In this document: piece after piece, positions 21,812 to 28,878 of the stretch | Layout: every line of letters begins with the position of its first letter | Position numbering within the stretch: position 1 is the first letter of the stretch | Source of the DNA: a virus | Direction: 5' to 3' (one strand) | IMG/VR virus record: IMGVR_UViG_3300022200_003650 | Coordinates: 1-31,169 of that record | DNA length: 31,169 nt | Translations under genes and position numbers: made by a program | The notes under the pieces: generated by a model | Told to the model about the DNA's origin: nothing | The model's database searches: none | Seen by the model: the letters and a program-made list of their open reading frames with translations, nothing else

Positions 21812-21889
21812 GCCGTGTGGTTGTGAATCTAAATCAGGTTTATCTGATAGACGCCCCACTGGATTCTATCATATAACCTGAACCACGGC
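21812..21889 (-). ncRNA. 78-nt structured RNA element between tRNA-Val and a tRNA-like gene
   Basis: On the minus strand the ends pair (GCCGT/ACGGC, then GGTT/AACC after a 2-nt bulge) and enclose a long hairpin: CAGGTT/AACCTG continuing into TGATAGA/TCTATCA through a small internal loop, with a 13-nt loop. A 12-nt single strand (ATTTAGATTCAC) remains. The ends sit 4 nt from tRNA-Val and directly against the next tRNA-like gene, as if cut from the same precursor. It does not fold as a tRNA. T4 makes stable RNAs of unknown role in its tRNA cluster, the closest parallel. Confidence 0.6.
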
Positions 21890-21961
21890 TCCTCTGTCTG
21901 GGAATCGAACCCAGTTTCCATGTGTGTTGACCACCCGTCCTTACCAATAGACTACCAGAGG
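21890..21961 (-). tRNA. degenerate tRNA-like gene, anticodon uncertain
   Basis: 72 nt. Acceptor CCTCTG/CAGAGG (6 bp plus a G-A mismatch), normal D arm GTCTATTGGTAAGGAC and a perfect T arm CTGGG-TTCGATT-CCCAG. The anticodon arm is irregular: only GTG/CAC pair well around GTCAACA, with a G-A mismatch and one base fewer than normal. Reading the loop as GTCAACA gives CAA, but position 37 is then C and there is no Leu-type variable arm. Probably a decayed or unusually folded tRNA. Confidence 0.6.
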
Positions 21962-21963
21962 TA

Positions 21964-22036
21964 CTCCCCCACCTGGACTCGAACCAGGAACCCCAAAGTT
22001 AACAGCTTCGTGCTCTGCCAATTGAGCTATAGAGGA
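21964..22036 (-). tRNA. tRNA-Asn (GUU)
   Basis: 73 nt. Acceptor TCCTCTA/TGGGGGA (with G-T pairs), D arm GCTCAATTGGCAGAGC, anticodon arm CGAAG-CTGTTAA-CTTTG (GUU), T arm CCTGG-TTCGAGT-CCAGG, discriminator G. Confidence 0.94.
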
Positions 22037-22044
22037 ATGTTCTA

Positions 22045-22251
22045 TTACTTAGAACTTACAAAACTATTAATAATGTCTGCTCTCTCAAGCACTTCACCCA
22101 AAGAGGGAAATTCTGGAAGTTCCATTTCCAATTTACCAACTTTTTCATTCCATTCTCTAGCAACATCAAATTTATTGCAGAATTCATCATTAAGCATATT
22201 GTATGCTTGCTTAAAAATTTCAAAGCGAAGTTCGTAAGGTGTCATAGCCAT
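22045..22251 (-). CDS. hypothetical protein, 68 residues
   Basis: MAMTPYELRFEIFKQAYNML then DEFCNKFDVAREWNEKVGKL, and a C-terminal EFPSLGEVLERADIINSFVS. Helical, soluble, charged. The MTPYELR opening recurs, to my recollection, in other cyanophage small proteins of unknown role. No clear ribosome site; the ATG two codons in (22245) is an alternative start. It sits between tRNA-Gly and tRNA-Asn. Confidence 0.82.
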   Translation of the reverse strand: MAMTPYELRFEIFKQAYNMLNDEFCNKFDVAREWNEKVGKLEMELPEFPSLGEVLERADIINSFVSSK

Positions 22252-22293
22252 AATCGTGTTTATGTGTTTGTGTGTAGAGAACTTAGGTTCTCA

Positions 22294-22365
22294 AGCGGAT
22301 GACGCGATTCGAACGCGCAACCAACAGCTTGGAAGGCTGTGACTCTACCGTTGAGTTACATCCGC
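22294..22365 (-). tRNA. tRNA-Gly (UCC)
   Basis: 72 nt. Acceptor GCGGATG/CATCCGC, D arm CTCAACGGTAGAG, anticodon arm ACAGC-CTTCCAA-GCTGT (UCC, reads GGA), T arm GCGCG-TTCGAAT-CGCGT, discriminator T. Confidence 0.96.
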
Positions 22366-22425
22366 AGGTCGGGTCTTACATGAGAGAGGAGGTGGTGGTG
22401 GTCTCTCTCAACGCCCATAATGACA

Positions 22426-22454
22426 ATTATACCAGGTGGGTGGTTAATTGTCAA
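22426..22454 (-). promoter_or_regulatory. perfect consensus sigma-70 promoter for tRNA-Gly and the genes after it
   Basis: TTGACA (22454-22449), 17-bp spacer, TATAAT (22431-22426). The -35 directly abuts the 3' base of tRNA-Arg. The leader before tRNA-Gly carries an inverted repeat TGAGAGA/TCTCTCA (22381-22410) around a GGT-rich loop. Confidence 0.95.
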
Positions 22455-22528
22455 CGACTCAGGAGGGACTTGAACCCCCGACCAACTGCTTAGAAGGCAG
22501 ATGCTCTATCCAACTGAGCTACTGAGTC
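22455..22528 (-). tRNA. tRNA-Arg (UCU)
   Basis: 74 nt. Acceptor GACTCAG/CTGAGTC, D arm GCTCAGTTGGATAGAGC, anticodon arm CTGCC-TTCTAAG-CAG type with UCU (reads AGA), T arm GGGGG-TTCAAGT-CCCTC, discriminator G. It lies between a terminator (22529-22550) and the next promoter, so it depends on read-through from 22781-22809. Confidence 0.95.
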
Positions 22529-22550
22529 AAAAAAGAGGATTAACTCCTCT
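22529..22550 (-). terminator. terminator between the 67-residue gene and tRNA-Arg
   Basis: AGAGGA (22534-22539) and TCCTCT (22545-22550) form a 6-bp stem with a 5-nt loop, followed by six T on the minus strand up to the first base of tRNA-Arg. The stop codon of 22540-22743 lies in the loop. The stem is short, so it may be leaky. Confidence 0.75.
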
Positions 22551-22743
22551 CAAGGTAGTCATTATACTCGTCTTCGTTGATTTCGTCAAGACTTACGATT
22601 TCCAGTTCAGAACTTTCTGGTTCAATCCATTCATAAAACTCTGCAAGAATTGCACGAGCATCACTCTTGTCAACAGTCATGTCTGCAGCACGGTCAAGAG
22701 ACCAACCTCTCACATGTGCAACGATGTCTTCAGTCTCCACCAT
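22540..22743 (-). CDS. acidic hypothetical protein, 67 residues
   Basis: Start chosen at the ATG at 22743 (MVETEDIVAHVRGWSLDRAA). The frame is open further upstream in a shadow of the nuclease gene, and the promoter at 22781-22809 supports the short form. It is very acidic, especially at the C-terminus (EPESSELEIVSLDEINEDEY), with no Cys or membrane segment. Small acidic phage proteins often inhibit or mimic DNA-binding proteins, but nothing specific shows that here. Confidence 0.75.
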   Translation of the reverse strand: MVETEDIVAHVRGWSLDRAADMTVDKSDARAILAEFYEWIEPESSELEIVSLDEINEDEYNDYLERS

Positions 22744-23170
22744 AGTAATCTTTTCGGAAGTATCTGTTGAGGATGTTGCTATTATAGAACGCTGGTCCTC
22801 CGCTGTCAAGTGATTCGGTGAGGACGCCGTTAACAAATAGTTGTCTGGTCTCCTCAAAGTTTGTTTTGCCCTTTGTTTTATGTAATGATAAGATAGTTCT
22901 ACTAAAATTTTCTCTGCCCAATTGCTCAATTTCTTCTTTAAGTTCTGGACAAGACCCATAGTAATTCTTCCAATCAGATTCTGATTTTACTTTACGCTTT
23001 TTTCCTTTTGGTGTCCGAAACGACCAAAAATACTTTCTACCAATGTAACGTCTTGAGTTGAGCTTATTGGTAATAAGATAAACAAACCCAAAGTTGTCCC
23101 CAATATCGCTGCTGGTAAAAGGACTTTCATTATACAACCAAGGATTTTCATAGTCAATATCTATACTCAT
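22730..23170 (-). CDS. GIY-YIG nuclease-like protein
   Basis: 146 residues from the ATG at 23170; a TTG before it is not needed. FGFVYLITNKLNSRRYIGRK carries the split GIY-YIG motif (here FVY ... YIG) with the following Arg, and SESDWKNYYGSCPELKEEIE plus ENFSRTILS match phage Seg-type endonuclease domains. ETRQLF carries a candidate metal-binding Glu. It lacks an evident separate DNA-binding domain. Free-standing GIY-YIG nucleases in T4-like phages are homing endonucleases, and this one sits at the edge of the tRNA cluster. It overlaps the 53-residue gene by 17 nt and hosts a promoter at its 3' end. Confidence 0.82.
   Translation of the reverse strand: MSIDIDYENPWLYNESPFTSSDIGDNFGFVYLITNKLNSRRYIGRKYFWSFRTPKGKKRKVKSESDWKNYYGSCPELKEEIEQLGRENFSRTILSLHKTKGKTNFEETRQLFVNGVLTESLDSGGPAFYNSNILNRYFRKDYYGGD
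22781..22809 (-). promoter_or_regulatory. perfect consensus sigma-70 promoter inside the GIY-YIG gene
   Basis: TTGACA (22809-22804), 17-bp spacer, TATAAT (22786-22781), exact consensus. It drives the 67-residue acidic protein gene, with a leader of about 30 nt. Confidence 0.93.
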
Positions 23171-23315
23171 CAATTATATCAAGGACTTCGTTTAGATATT
23201 TATGAGCAAGTCCTTTCATGTCCATCTCTGGTCTAATATGATCCTTATAAAGTTTATCCTTTAACTTTAACACACTAACTTTCAATTCTTCTTTATTAAT
23301 TTGATTTTTAGGCAT
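23154..23315 (-). CDS. 53-residue hypothetical helical protein
   Basis: MPKNQINKEELKVSVLKLKD then KLYKDHIRPEMDMKGLAHKY, ending LNEVLDIIDEYRY. Highly charged, helical. It begins immediately after the T run of the terminator 23316-23342, so the AGAGGAG arm of that hairpin may serve as its ribosome site when the hairpin is open. It overlaps the nuclease gene by 17 nt. CATAAATA (23204-23197), a late-type element, occurs inside it. Function unknown. Confidence 0.75.
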   Translation of the reverse strand: MPKNQINKEELKVSVLKLKDKLYKDHIRPEMDMKGLAHKYLNEVLDIIDEYRY

Positions 23316-23342
23316 AAAAAAAGAGGAGGCTATTGCTCCTCT
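23316..23342 (-). terminator. terminator after the nrd operon, abutting the next ATG
   Basis: AGAGGAG (23322-23328) pairs with CTCCTCT (23336-23342) around a 7-nt loop, followed by seven T on the minus strand (23322-23316). The stop of 23330-23494 is within the hairpin, and the next ATG starts on the base after the T run. Confidence 0.88.
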
Positions 23343-23494
23343 ATGTATTCAGAATTGCCTAACCATTCTTTACAATAGTCATAATCACCAAACATAAAGT
23401 CATCACATTCTGCTGCTTGTCTATAAGCGTTCAGAATTTCTTCTTCGCACCATTCATCATAATTGGAATCCTGCGAAAGTATTTTTGGTAACAT
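23330..23494 (-). CDS. 54-residue acidic hypothetical protein
   Basis: MLPKILSQDSNYDEWCEEEI then LNAYRQAAECDDFMFGDYDY, ending CKEWLGNSEYIEEQ. Three Cys, many Asp, Glu and Tyr. Starts at the ATG at 23494, within the last 38 nt of nrdB in another frame; a GTG 18 nt upstream is an alternative. The long overlap lowers certainty, but the composition outside the overlap is protein-like and the terminator sits exactly at its end. Function unknown. Confidence 0.7.
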   Translation of the reverse strand: MLPKILSQDSNYDEWCEEEILNAYRQAAECDDFMFGDYDYCKEWLGNSEYIEEQ

Positions 23495-24587
23495 CCTGTT
23501 TAATTCCACCAACTACGTATGATTCTACCTCAGTTTCCTGGGGAGCAACCTGAAGACCTTTGGAAGAAATCCAGTGCTGAGTCCAAGGAAGTGGGTTATT
23601 GTTTGCTGCAATATCGTATTGGGGCTTTAACCCAATTGCTTTAAGTCTTCTGTTTGCGATCCACTCTACGTATTGTTGAAGAAGTTTATCGTTAAGTCCA
23701 ATCATGCTGCCATCTTTGAACAGATAATCTGCCCATCTCTTTTCTTCGTTTACAGCACGATCAAACATAGCATACGTCCACTCCTCCTCTTCTTTCATGA
23801 TCTGCTTCATTTCTGGATCATCACCATCTCTCCATTTGTTCAGAATATTCTGAGTAATGGCTAAGTGTTGGTTTTCGTCTCTTGCGATAAGAGAGATGAT
23901 CTTAGCGGATCCTTCCATAAGCTTAAGTTCGCCAAAGGCGAAACTACAAGCAAAACTAACGTAGAAGCGAATACCTTCAAGAATGTTAACGTTTGCGACT
24001 GCTCTATAGAGTTTTCGTTTAACGTCATTGAGTGATTCCTTTGCGTATGTTACTCCTTCAAGATTGTGCAGCCAAGTATCGGATACACCATACTGTTGGG
24101 ATGATTGAATGAAGTCATCATATGACTCTGTGACGCTCCTAGCACGCTCTAGAATGCGCTCATCGGTCACAATCTTATCAAACACCTCAGAGGGGTCAGA
24201 ATAAACGTTTTTGATGATGTAGGTGTATGAACGTGAGTGAATCATTTCCATGAATCCCCATACTTCCATACATGCTTCCAACTCAGGAAGTGAGCAGTAT
24301 GGAATGAATGCCATACCAGGACCACGACCCTGAATAGAGTCCAGCATGATCTGATACTTCAGGTTAGAAGTATAGATATGCTTTTGCTCTGGACGAAGTG
24401 TTTGATAATCTCCACGATCCTTCTGCAAAGAAACCTCTTCGGGTCTCCAGAAGTATCCAAGTTGCTGAGTAGTTAGTTTATCAAATATGGGATATTTGTA
24501 TGAATCATATCTCTGAACTCCAAGAGGTTTACCAAAGAACATCGGTTGTTTTTTAGTATTCACTTGCTCAGTATTAAAAACTGTCAT
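23457..24587 (-). CDS. nrdB: ribonucleotide reductase class Ia, beta subunit
   Basis: 376 residues from the ATG at 24587 (MTVFNTEQVN); a GTG 60 nt upstream is in the frame but unlikely. The E. coli length is 376. PMFFGKPLGVQRYD, FFWRPEEV-type block and NLKYQIMLDSIQGRGP match NrdB. Iron ligands are present in FMEMIHSRSYTYI and LIARDENQHL, and the radical Tyr is in SRSYTYI. The C-terminus NTFAGFQL is the NrdA-docking tail (E. coli NFQL). It supplies the tyrosyl radical for dNTP synthesis. It lies 40 nt after nrdA. Confidence 0.98.
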   Translation of the reverse strand: MTVFNTEQVNTKKQPMFFGKPLGVQRYDSYKYPIFDKLTTQQLGYFWRPEEVSLQKDRGDYQTLRPEQKHIYTSNLKYQIMLDSIQGRGPGMAFIPYCSLPELEACMEVWGFMEMIHSRSYTYIIKNVYSDPSEVFDKIVTDERILERARSVTESYDDFIQSSQQYGVSDTWLHNLEGVTYAKESLNDVKRKLYRAVANVNILEGIRFYVSFACSFAFGELKLMEGSAKIISLIARDENQHLAITQNILNKWRDGDDPEMKQIMKEEEEWTYAMFDRAVNEEKRWADYLFKDGSMIGLNDKLLQQYVEWIANRRLKAIGLKPQYDIAANNNPLPWTQHWISSKGLQVAPQETEVESYVVGGIKQDVTKNTFAGFQL

Positions 24588-24627
24588 TCCTTTAATATTC
24601 GTTTGTGGTTCCCCTACGGAAGAAATT

Positions 24628-26925
24628 TTAAACTGCACAGGATTCACACTCTCCCTCCTCTACTGAACTTAACTCACTTAGCAAATCTTGAAGATTGGGT
24701 TTCTCTTCCTCCATCTCATCATTCTTCATATCATGAGTATTCTGATAATAGGAAGTTTTCCACCCGTACTTATATGTAGTCAACAGGTCATTTGCCATAA
24801 CCGAAACAGGAACCTCATTATCGGGAAAATGTTCAGGATTATACGACCAGTTGCCAGATATGGCTTGATCAAAGAATTTTTGCATCACAGACACTACATT
24901 TATATAACCCTTATTGTCAGGCATTTCCCACAAAAGTGTATAGTTATTTTTCAAAGTGTGGTATTGCGGAACAATCTGCTTAAGGGGTCCTTTCTTACTC
25001 TTCTTAACGGACAAGTATCCACGAGGTGGTTCAATTCCGTTTGTTGCGTTTGACACAACGGAACTGCTCTCTGAAGGCATTTGTGCGGACAACGTGCTGT
25101 GTCGCAGTCCGTATTCCAGGATAGATGCTCTAAGAGACTCCCAATCATGCGACAACTCCTGAGAAGAAATCTCATCAACTTCCTTCTTGTATGTATCAAT
25201 CGGAAGAATACCGTCAGCATACTTTGTGCGACCAAAGTATTCGCAGTGACCTTTCTCTTTAGCAAGTTGATTAGATGCTTTCAGAAGATAGTATTGGAAA
25301 GACTCAGAAAGTCCGTGAACAGCATCCCATGCTTCTTGAGACTCATACTTGTATCCAAGTTTTGCAAGGTAGTGAGCAAGACCAATAAAACCAATTCCCA
25401 AAGAACGACGTGCTTTGGTGCAGATTTCTGCTGCTTTGATTGGATAGTTTTGATATTCAATCAACTCATCAAGACTGCGAACAGAAAGATCACAGAGATC
25501 TTCAAGTTCATCGTCAGACTTTACCTTACCAACATTAACAGCAGAAAGGATACACAGAGCAATCTCGCCAAACTCATCATCAATATGATTGATTGGATAA
25601 GTGGGGAGAGTGATCTCTTGACAGAGATTGCTCATGTTTACTTTATCCTTGAAAGAGGAGTGGGAATTGCAATGGTCAATATTCATGATGTAAATACGAC
25701 CAGTCTCTGCTCTCTCCTTTAGAAGATCAAGAATGAGTCCTTGAGCTCTGACAGTCTTTCTTGGAATAGATTGATTTCGTTCGTAACCCACATATAACTC
25801 GTCAAATCTATCAGTGCCAAAAGCATCATACAGACCAGGAACATCATGCGGAGAGAAGAGGGAGATTTCTCCATCTTGAATGAATCGTTCATAGAAGAGT
25901 TTAGAGATTTGGATACTGTAGTCTAACTTACGAACTCGGTTATCTTCGGTTCCTTTGTTGTTTTTTAATACAATGATATCTTCTATTTCTTGGTGCCAGA
26001 TTGGGAAGTGGACAGTTGCTGATCCACCACGGATGCCATTTTGAGTACAGCATCGGACAGTCGCTTCAAACTTCTTGAGGAATGGAACAACACCTGTGTG
26101 CTGAACTTCTCCGCCTCTGATTTTGCTGTTGATGCCACGGATGCGACCTGCGTTGATGCCGATTCCCGCCCTTTGTGCAACGTATCTGCCAATAGCCATA
26201 TCAGAGCTAAAGATACTATCGAGGGTGTCATCAGCATCAATAAGGACACAGCTAGCAAATTGTCTAAGCGGAGTTCGCACTCCCGCCATGATTGGTGTTG
26301 GGATGTTGATTTTGTGCTTGCTGATTGCGTCATAATACCTCTTTACATAAGAGAGACGGGTTTCCTTTGGATACTCTGCAAAGATAGTCAGAGCAATCAT
26401 AATGTACATAAACTGTGGAGTTTCATATACTCCACCACTGCTTCTGTCCTGCACGAGATACTTATCAACGACCTGACGTAAACCTGCATAAGTGAACAAC
26501 ATGTCACGGTCATGATCAATAAAACCATTAACCTTTGCAATCTCTTCTTGAGAATACTTACTGTAAATATCACTGTCATAAACCTCTGCAGAAACGCACT
26601 CTATAATGTGCTGTTCTAGAGTAGGCAGTTCTTTCATTTTCCCATATAACTGCTTACGAACAGAAAAGAGAAGCAGTCTAGCAGCAACATACTGATAGTT
26701 CGGATGATCTAAATCAATCAGATCGGAAGCAGAACGAATCAAGATTTCTTGAATCTCTGCAGTGGTAATTCCATCATAGAACTGAATACCAGACTTCATT
26801 TCAACTTGACTCGCAGAGACACCTGCAAGACCTCTACACGCTTCCTCAACCATCAAATGCATCTTATCTAGGTCAAGAGACTCAATTCTCCCATCACGCT
26901 TTTTTACTTTAGTGCCGTTACTCAT
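24628..26925 (-). CDS. nrdA: ribonucleotide reductase class Ia, alpha subunit
   Basis: 765 residues from the ATG at 26925, which overlaps the primase stop (ATGA). A truncated but present N-terminal cone (KKRDGRIESLDLDKMH) is the ATP-cone region. QFASCVLI, NLCQEITLPTYP and IALCILSAVNVG hold the substrate-site and radical Cys residues. TSYYQNT holds the Tyr-Tyr radical relay. The C-terminal ECESCAV is the redox-shuttle Cys pair. It reduces ribonucleoside diphosphates to feed phage DNA synthesis. It is intact, with no intein or intron, although nrd genes are frequent homes for them. Confidence 0.98.
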   Translation of the reverse strand: MSNGTKVKKRDGRIESLDLDKMHLMVEEACRGLAGVSASQVEMKSGIQFYDGITTAEIQEILIRSASDLIDLDHPNYQYVAARLLLFSVRKQLYGKMKELPTLEQHIIECVSAEVYDSDIYSKYSQEEIAKVNGFIDHDRDMLFTYAGLRQVVDKYLVQDRSSGGVYETPQFMYIMIALTIFAEYPKETRLSYVKRYYDAISKHKINIPTPIMAGVRTPLRQFASCVLIDADDTLDSIFSSDMAIGRYVAQRAGIGINAGRIRGINSKIRGGEVQHTGVVPFLKKFEATVRCCTQNGIRGGSATVHFPIWHQEIEDIIVLKNNKGTEDNRVRKLDYSIQISKLFYERFIQDGEISLFSPHDVPGLYDAFGTDRFDELYVGYERNQSIPRKTVRAQGLILDLLKERAETGRIYIMNIDHCNSHSSFKDKVNMSNLCQEITLPTYPINHIDDEFGEIALCILSAVNVGKVKSDDELEDLCDLSVRSLDELIEYQNYPIKAAEICTKARRSLGIGFIGLAHYLAKLGYKYESQEAWDAVHGLSESFQYYLLKASNQLAKEKGHCEYFGRTKYADGILPIDTYKKEVDEISSQELSHDWESLRASILEYGLRHSTLSAQMPSESSSVVSNATNGIEPPRGYLSVKKSKKGPLKQIVPQYHTLKNNYTLLWEMPDNKGYINVVSVMQKFFDQAISGNWSYNPEHFPDNEVPVSVMANDLLTTYKYGWKTSYYQNTHDMKNDEMEEEKPNLQDLLSELSSVEEGECESCAV

Positions 26926-27890
26926 ATTTTCTTCCAAGTGGTAAACTTAAGTTTTGCTTCTAATCCAGAATATGTATTTGATTCTATCACAGACTGAACA
27001 TCTAGTCCAGAAAGAATCATATCATTGATGTCCTTTTCACTTATTGTTGAAGGCCAGATGACAACTTTTTGTCCATTTCCGATAGTGCGGGAAATTCTTG
27101 ATACGATTTCTCTATTGCGCGGTTCGTTATCATATATCCAAACGGGATCGTTAATCCCCCAGTTACTAATATCAGCATCAGCTCCGCACATAGCAATCGC
27201 ATTGCAAATGAATGTTGAGTCAAATGGTCCTTCTGTGATGTATACAGTTTTGTTCTTTTCAATCTCATCAAGCCCATAGATTTTTGGTGCATCTTCACTA
27301 AGCATTACGGTAATATATTTAATCTTACTGGGACCAAGTGCTCTACCCTGGAATCCAACAAGAGTATTTTGATAGAACAAAGGAATGATAATCCTAGGTT
27401 CATCTTTAGTTGTATCGTCAAAGACCTCTTTTAGTGAGTTTGTCCATGACTTGAATTTTTCAGCGTAATAATAGTTATGTGGGTTTAACTTTCGCTTTAC
27501 CAGATACTCAGTTGCATCAGCGTTTTCTGATGCTTTTGGTAGATCTAGTTTTGGTTTAAACTTCGGTGCTTCAAAATTAAAGACTGGTTCTTCAACGGTG
27601 AAGTTTCTACCAGTCTTTCCATCTTTAAATTTCTCAAATGTATATTGTTTATAGATGACTGAATCTATCTGCTTGAGAAAATTATTGAATGAAATATTAA
27701 CTCCGCAGTTGTGACACTTGAAGTTTGTATTGTTCTTAACTTGATACAGGTATCCCCTTGCTTTATTCTTGTTCTTCTGAGAATCTCCGCAAATGGGACA
27801 CCTAAAGTTATAAAGATTGTTCTTTACTTTTTTAAACTTTTGGAATCGCGCAGAAATCAAATTGATGTATTTAACATCAACAAAATCCAT
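26922..27890 (-). CDS. 61: T4 gp61-type DNA primase
   Basis: 322 residues. The zinc-binding N-terminus has CPICGDS (Cys31, Cys34) and CHNCG (Cys59, Cys62). The middle is a Lys-rich linker. The TOPRIM-like catalytic part has VYITEGPFDSTFICNAIAMC and VWIYDNEPRN with acidic metal ligands. It makes RNA primers for lagging-strand synthesis with the gp41 helicase. Transcribed from 27916-27944 together with nrdA and nrdB. Confidence 0.93.
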   Translation of the reverse strand: MDFVDVKYINLISARFQKFKKVKNNLYNFRCPICGDSQKNKNKARGYLYQVKNNTNFKCHNCGVNISFNNFLKQIDSVIYKQYTFEKFKDGKTGRNFTVEEPVFNFEAPKFKPKLDLPKASENADATEYLVKRKLNPHNYYYAEKFKSWTNSLKEVFDDTTKDEPRIIIPLFYQNTLVGFQGRALGPSKIKYITVMLSEDAPKIYGLDEIEKNKTVYITEGPFDSTFICNAIAMCGADADISNWGINDPVWIYDNEPRNREIVSRISRTIGNGQKVVIWPSTISEKDINDMILSGLDVQSVIESNTYSGLEAKLKFTTWKKI

Positions 27891-27899
27891 AATGTAACC

Positions 27900-28289
27900 T
27901 TAAAGTCTTTCCGCTATTATAGAACTTTGAGGTGCTGGTGTCAAGGAACCAAACATTGGTTTGATCATCTTAACTGCTTGTGGATTTGTTAGAGCTACAA
28001 TTGCTCCCAGGGCTCCAACAACCGACCAGATTCTTCGCTCAAGTAAGGATATTCTTGCACGCATACTGTCATGATCGCCGTCCATTTTATCACGGAGTTT
28101 GTCAATTTTATCAAAGAGTATGTTGTCAATCTCTTCTTGCTTAGATAATCTTTCTTCATGGACGGCAAGCATCCTAGACACATTATTATTTACCTCAGCA
28201 ATCTTTTCAATTGCAGAATCTAATTTAGAAACGACATGCTCAAAATTTTCCAATTTTTGCTCTAATACTGCAACCTTAATTTGTTCCAT
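27900..28289 (-). CDS. coiled-coil protein with C-terminal hydrophobic segment
   Basis: 129 residues. Residues 1-80 are heptad-like and charged (EQIKVAVLEQKLENFEHVVS, then KQEEIDNILFDKIDKLRDKM). RIWSVVGALGAIVALT (about 86-101) is a short membrane helix, followed by NPQAVKMIKPMFG. The layout is like small membrane-anchored phage proteins of the XhlA or Rz-accessory kind, but I see no diagnostic motif. It overlaps the gene before it by 14 nt. Its last codons include a consensus promoter for the primase. Confidence 0.82.
   Translation of the reverse strand: MEQIKVAVLEQKLENFEHVVSKLDSAIEKIAEVNNNVSRMLAVHEERLSKQEEIDNILFDKIDKLRDKMDGDHDSMRARISLLERRIWSVVGALGAIVALTNPQAVKMIKPMFGSLTPAPQSSIIAERL
27916..27944 (-). 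promoter_or_regulatory. perfect consensus sigma-70 promoter for primase-nrdA-nrdB
   Basis: TTGACA (27944-27939), 17-bp spacer, TATAAT (27921-27916), exact consensus, inside the 3' end of the coiled-coil gene. The leader to the primase ATG is about 20 nt. Confidence 0.94.
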
Positions 28290-28497
28290 CGTAGTTGGAT
28301 GATTTTAGATGATCTAGCCAGATCTTTCTACTACCACGTCCACCAGAGATGTATTTTCTTTTTCTTCTTCTTACCGGAGGATCATCACCTGCTTCAACTG
28401 TACCAGCAATTTTTCCACCACCAACATTATTTGTTGGTTGTTCATACAAATAAGCACGAACTACATCTATAACCCAGTCAATCTTCTTCTTTTCCAT
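28276..28497 (-). CDS. basic hypothetical protein, 73 residues
   Basis: Start chosen at the ATG at 28497 (MEKKKIDWVIDVVRAYLYEQ); the frame extends 51 nt further into the previous gene. Helical N-terminus, a Gly/Pro-rich middle (NNVGGGKIAGTVEAGDDPPV) and a basic Arg/Lys patch (RRRKRKYISGGRGSRK). Possibly a nucleic-acid-binding or small structural protein. It overlaps both neighbours. Confidence 0.75.
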   Translation of the reverse strand: MEKKKIDWVIDVVRAYLYEQPTNNVGGGKIAGTVEAGDDPPVRRRKRKYISGGRGSRKIWLDHLKSSNYDGTN

Positions 28498-28870
28498 TAT
28501 AGATTTTATAAAGTTCCGATAAACAATAAAGATCAACCTGGATATCATGAATATGAGTTTTTGGATATTCTGGCATTTTACCCAAAAATATAATAAAAGT
28601 TTTCAATGCGTTCCACAGTTCCTTTTCAATCTTAAAGAATAACATTGGTGTTGTTGCTTCACCAAAAATGTTATAAAGAATAATAAAATGATTTAAAAGA
28701 AGATGGGTCTTTAATTGACCCGTATTCTTATATCGTTTCAATAATCTTTTGATATATTTGAAATGATTTAAATCCTTTTCAAAATCTTCTTTTGTGACTG
28801 CCTGGGGATTTTCATAATTCTTAATTGCGAATAAGAGGAAGTTATCCTCGTTCAGTTCATTAAAGATCAT
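28478..28870 (-). CDS. hypothetical protein, 130 residues
   Basis: All-helical and soluble: LNEDNFLLFAIKNYENPQAV, then DFEKDLNHFKYIKRLLKRYK and LLLNHFIILYNIFGEATTPM. The layout resembles a short conserved hypothetical of T4-like cyanophages as I remember them, but no function is known to me. It follows the probable virion gene by 8 nt. Confidence 0.82.
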   Translation of the reverse strand: MIFNELNEDNFLLFAIKNYENPQAVTKEDFEKDLNHFKYIKRLLKRYKNTGQLKTHLLLNHFIILYNIFGEATTPMLFFKIEKELWNALKTFIIFLGKMPEYPKTHIHDIQVDLYCLSELYKIYNGKEED

Positions 28871-28878
28871 ATATTAAA

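Noticed and set aside
24898-24912. Late-promoter-like TATAAATG within nrdA
   Set aside because: It lies in the middle of a conserved coding region with no gene start nearby.
25081-25722. 213-codon open frame on the plus strand
   Set aside because: It lies antisense to nrdA, whose protein is conserved over its full length. It has no ribosome site and a composition typical of an antisense shadow.
24628-26925. Intein or intron in nrdA, suspected because a GIY-YIG nuclease lies nearby
   Set aside because: The NrdA protein is collinear with the E. coli enzyme without insertion, and nrdB likewise.
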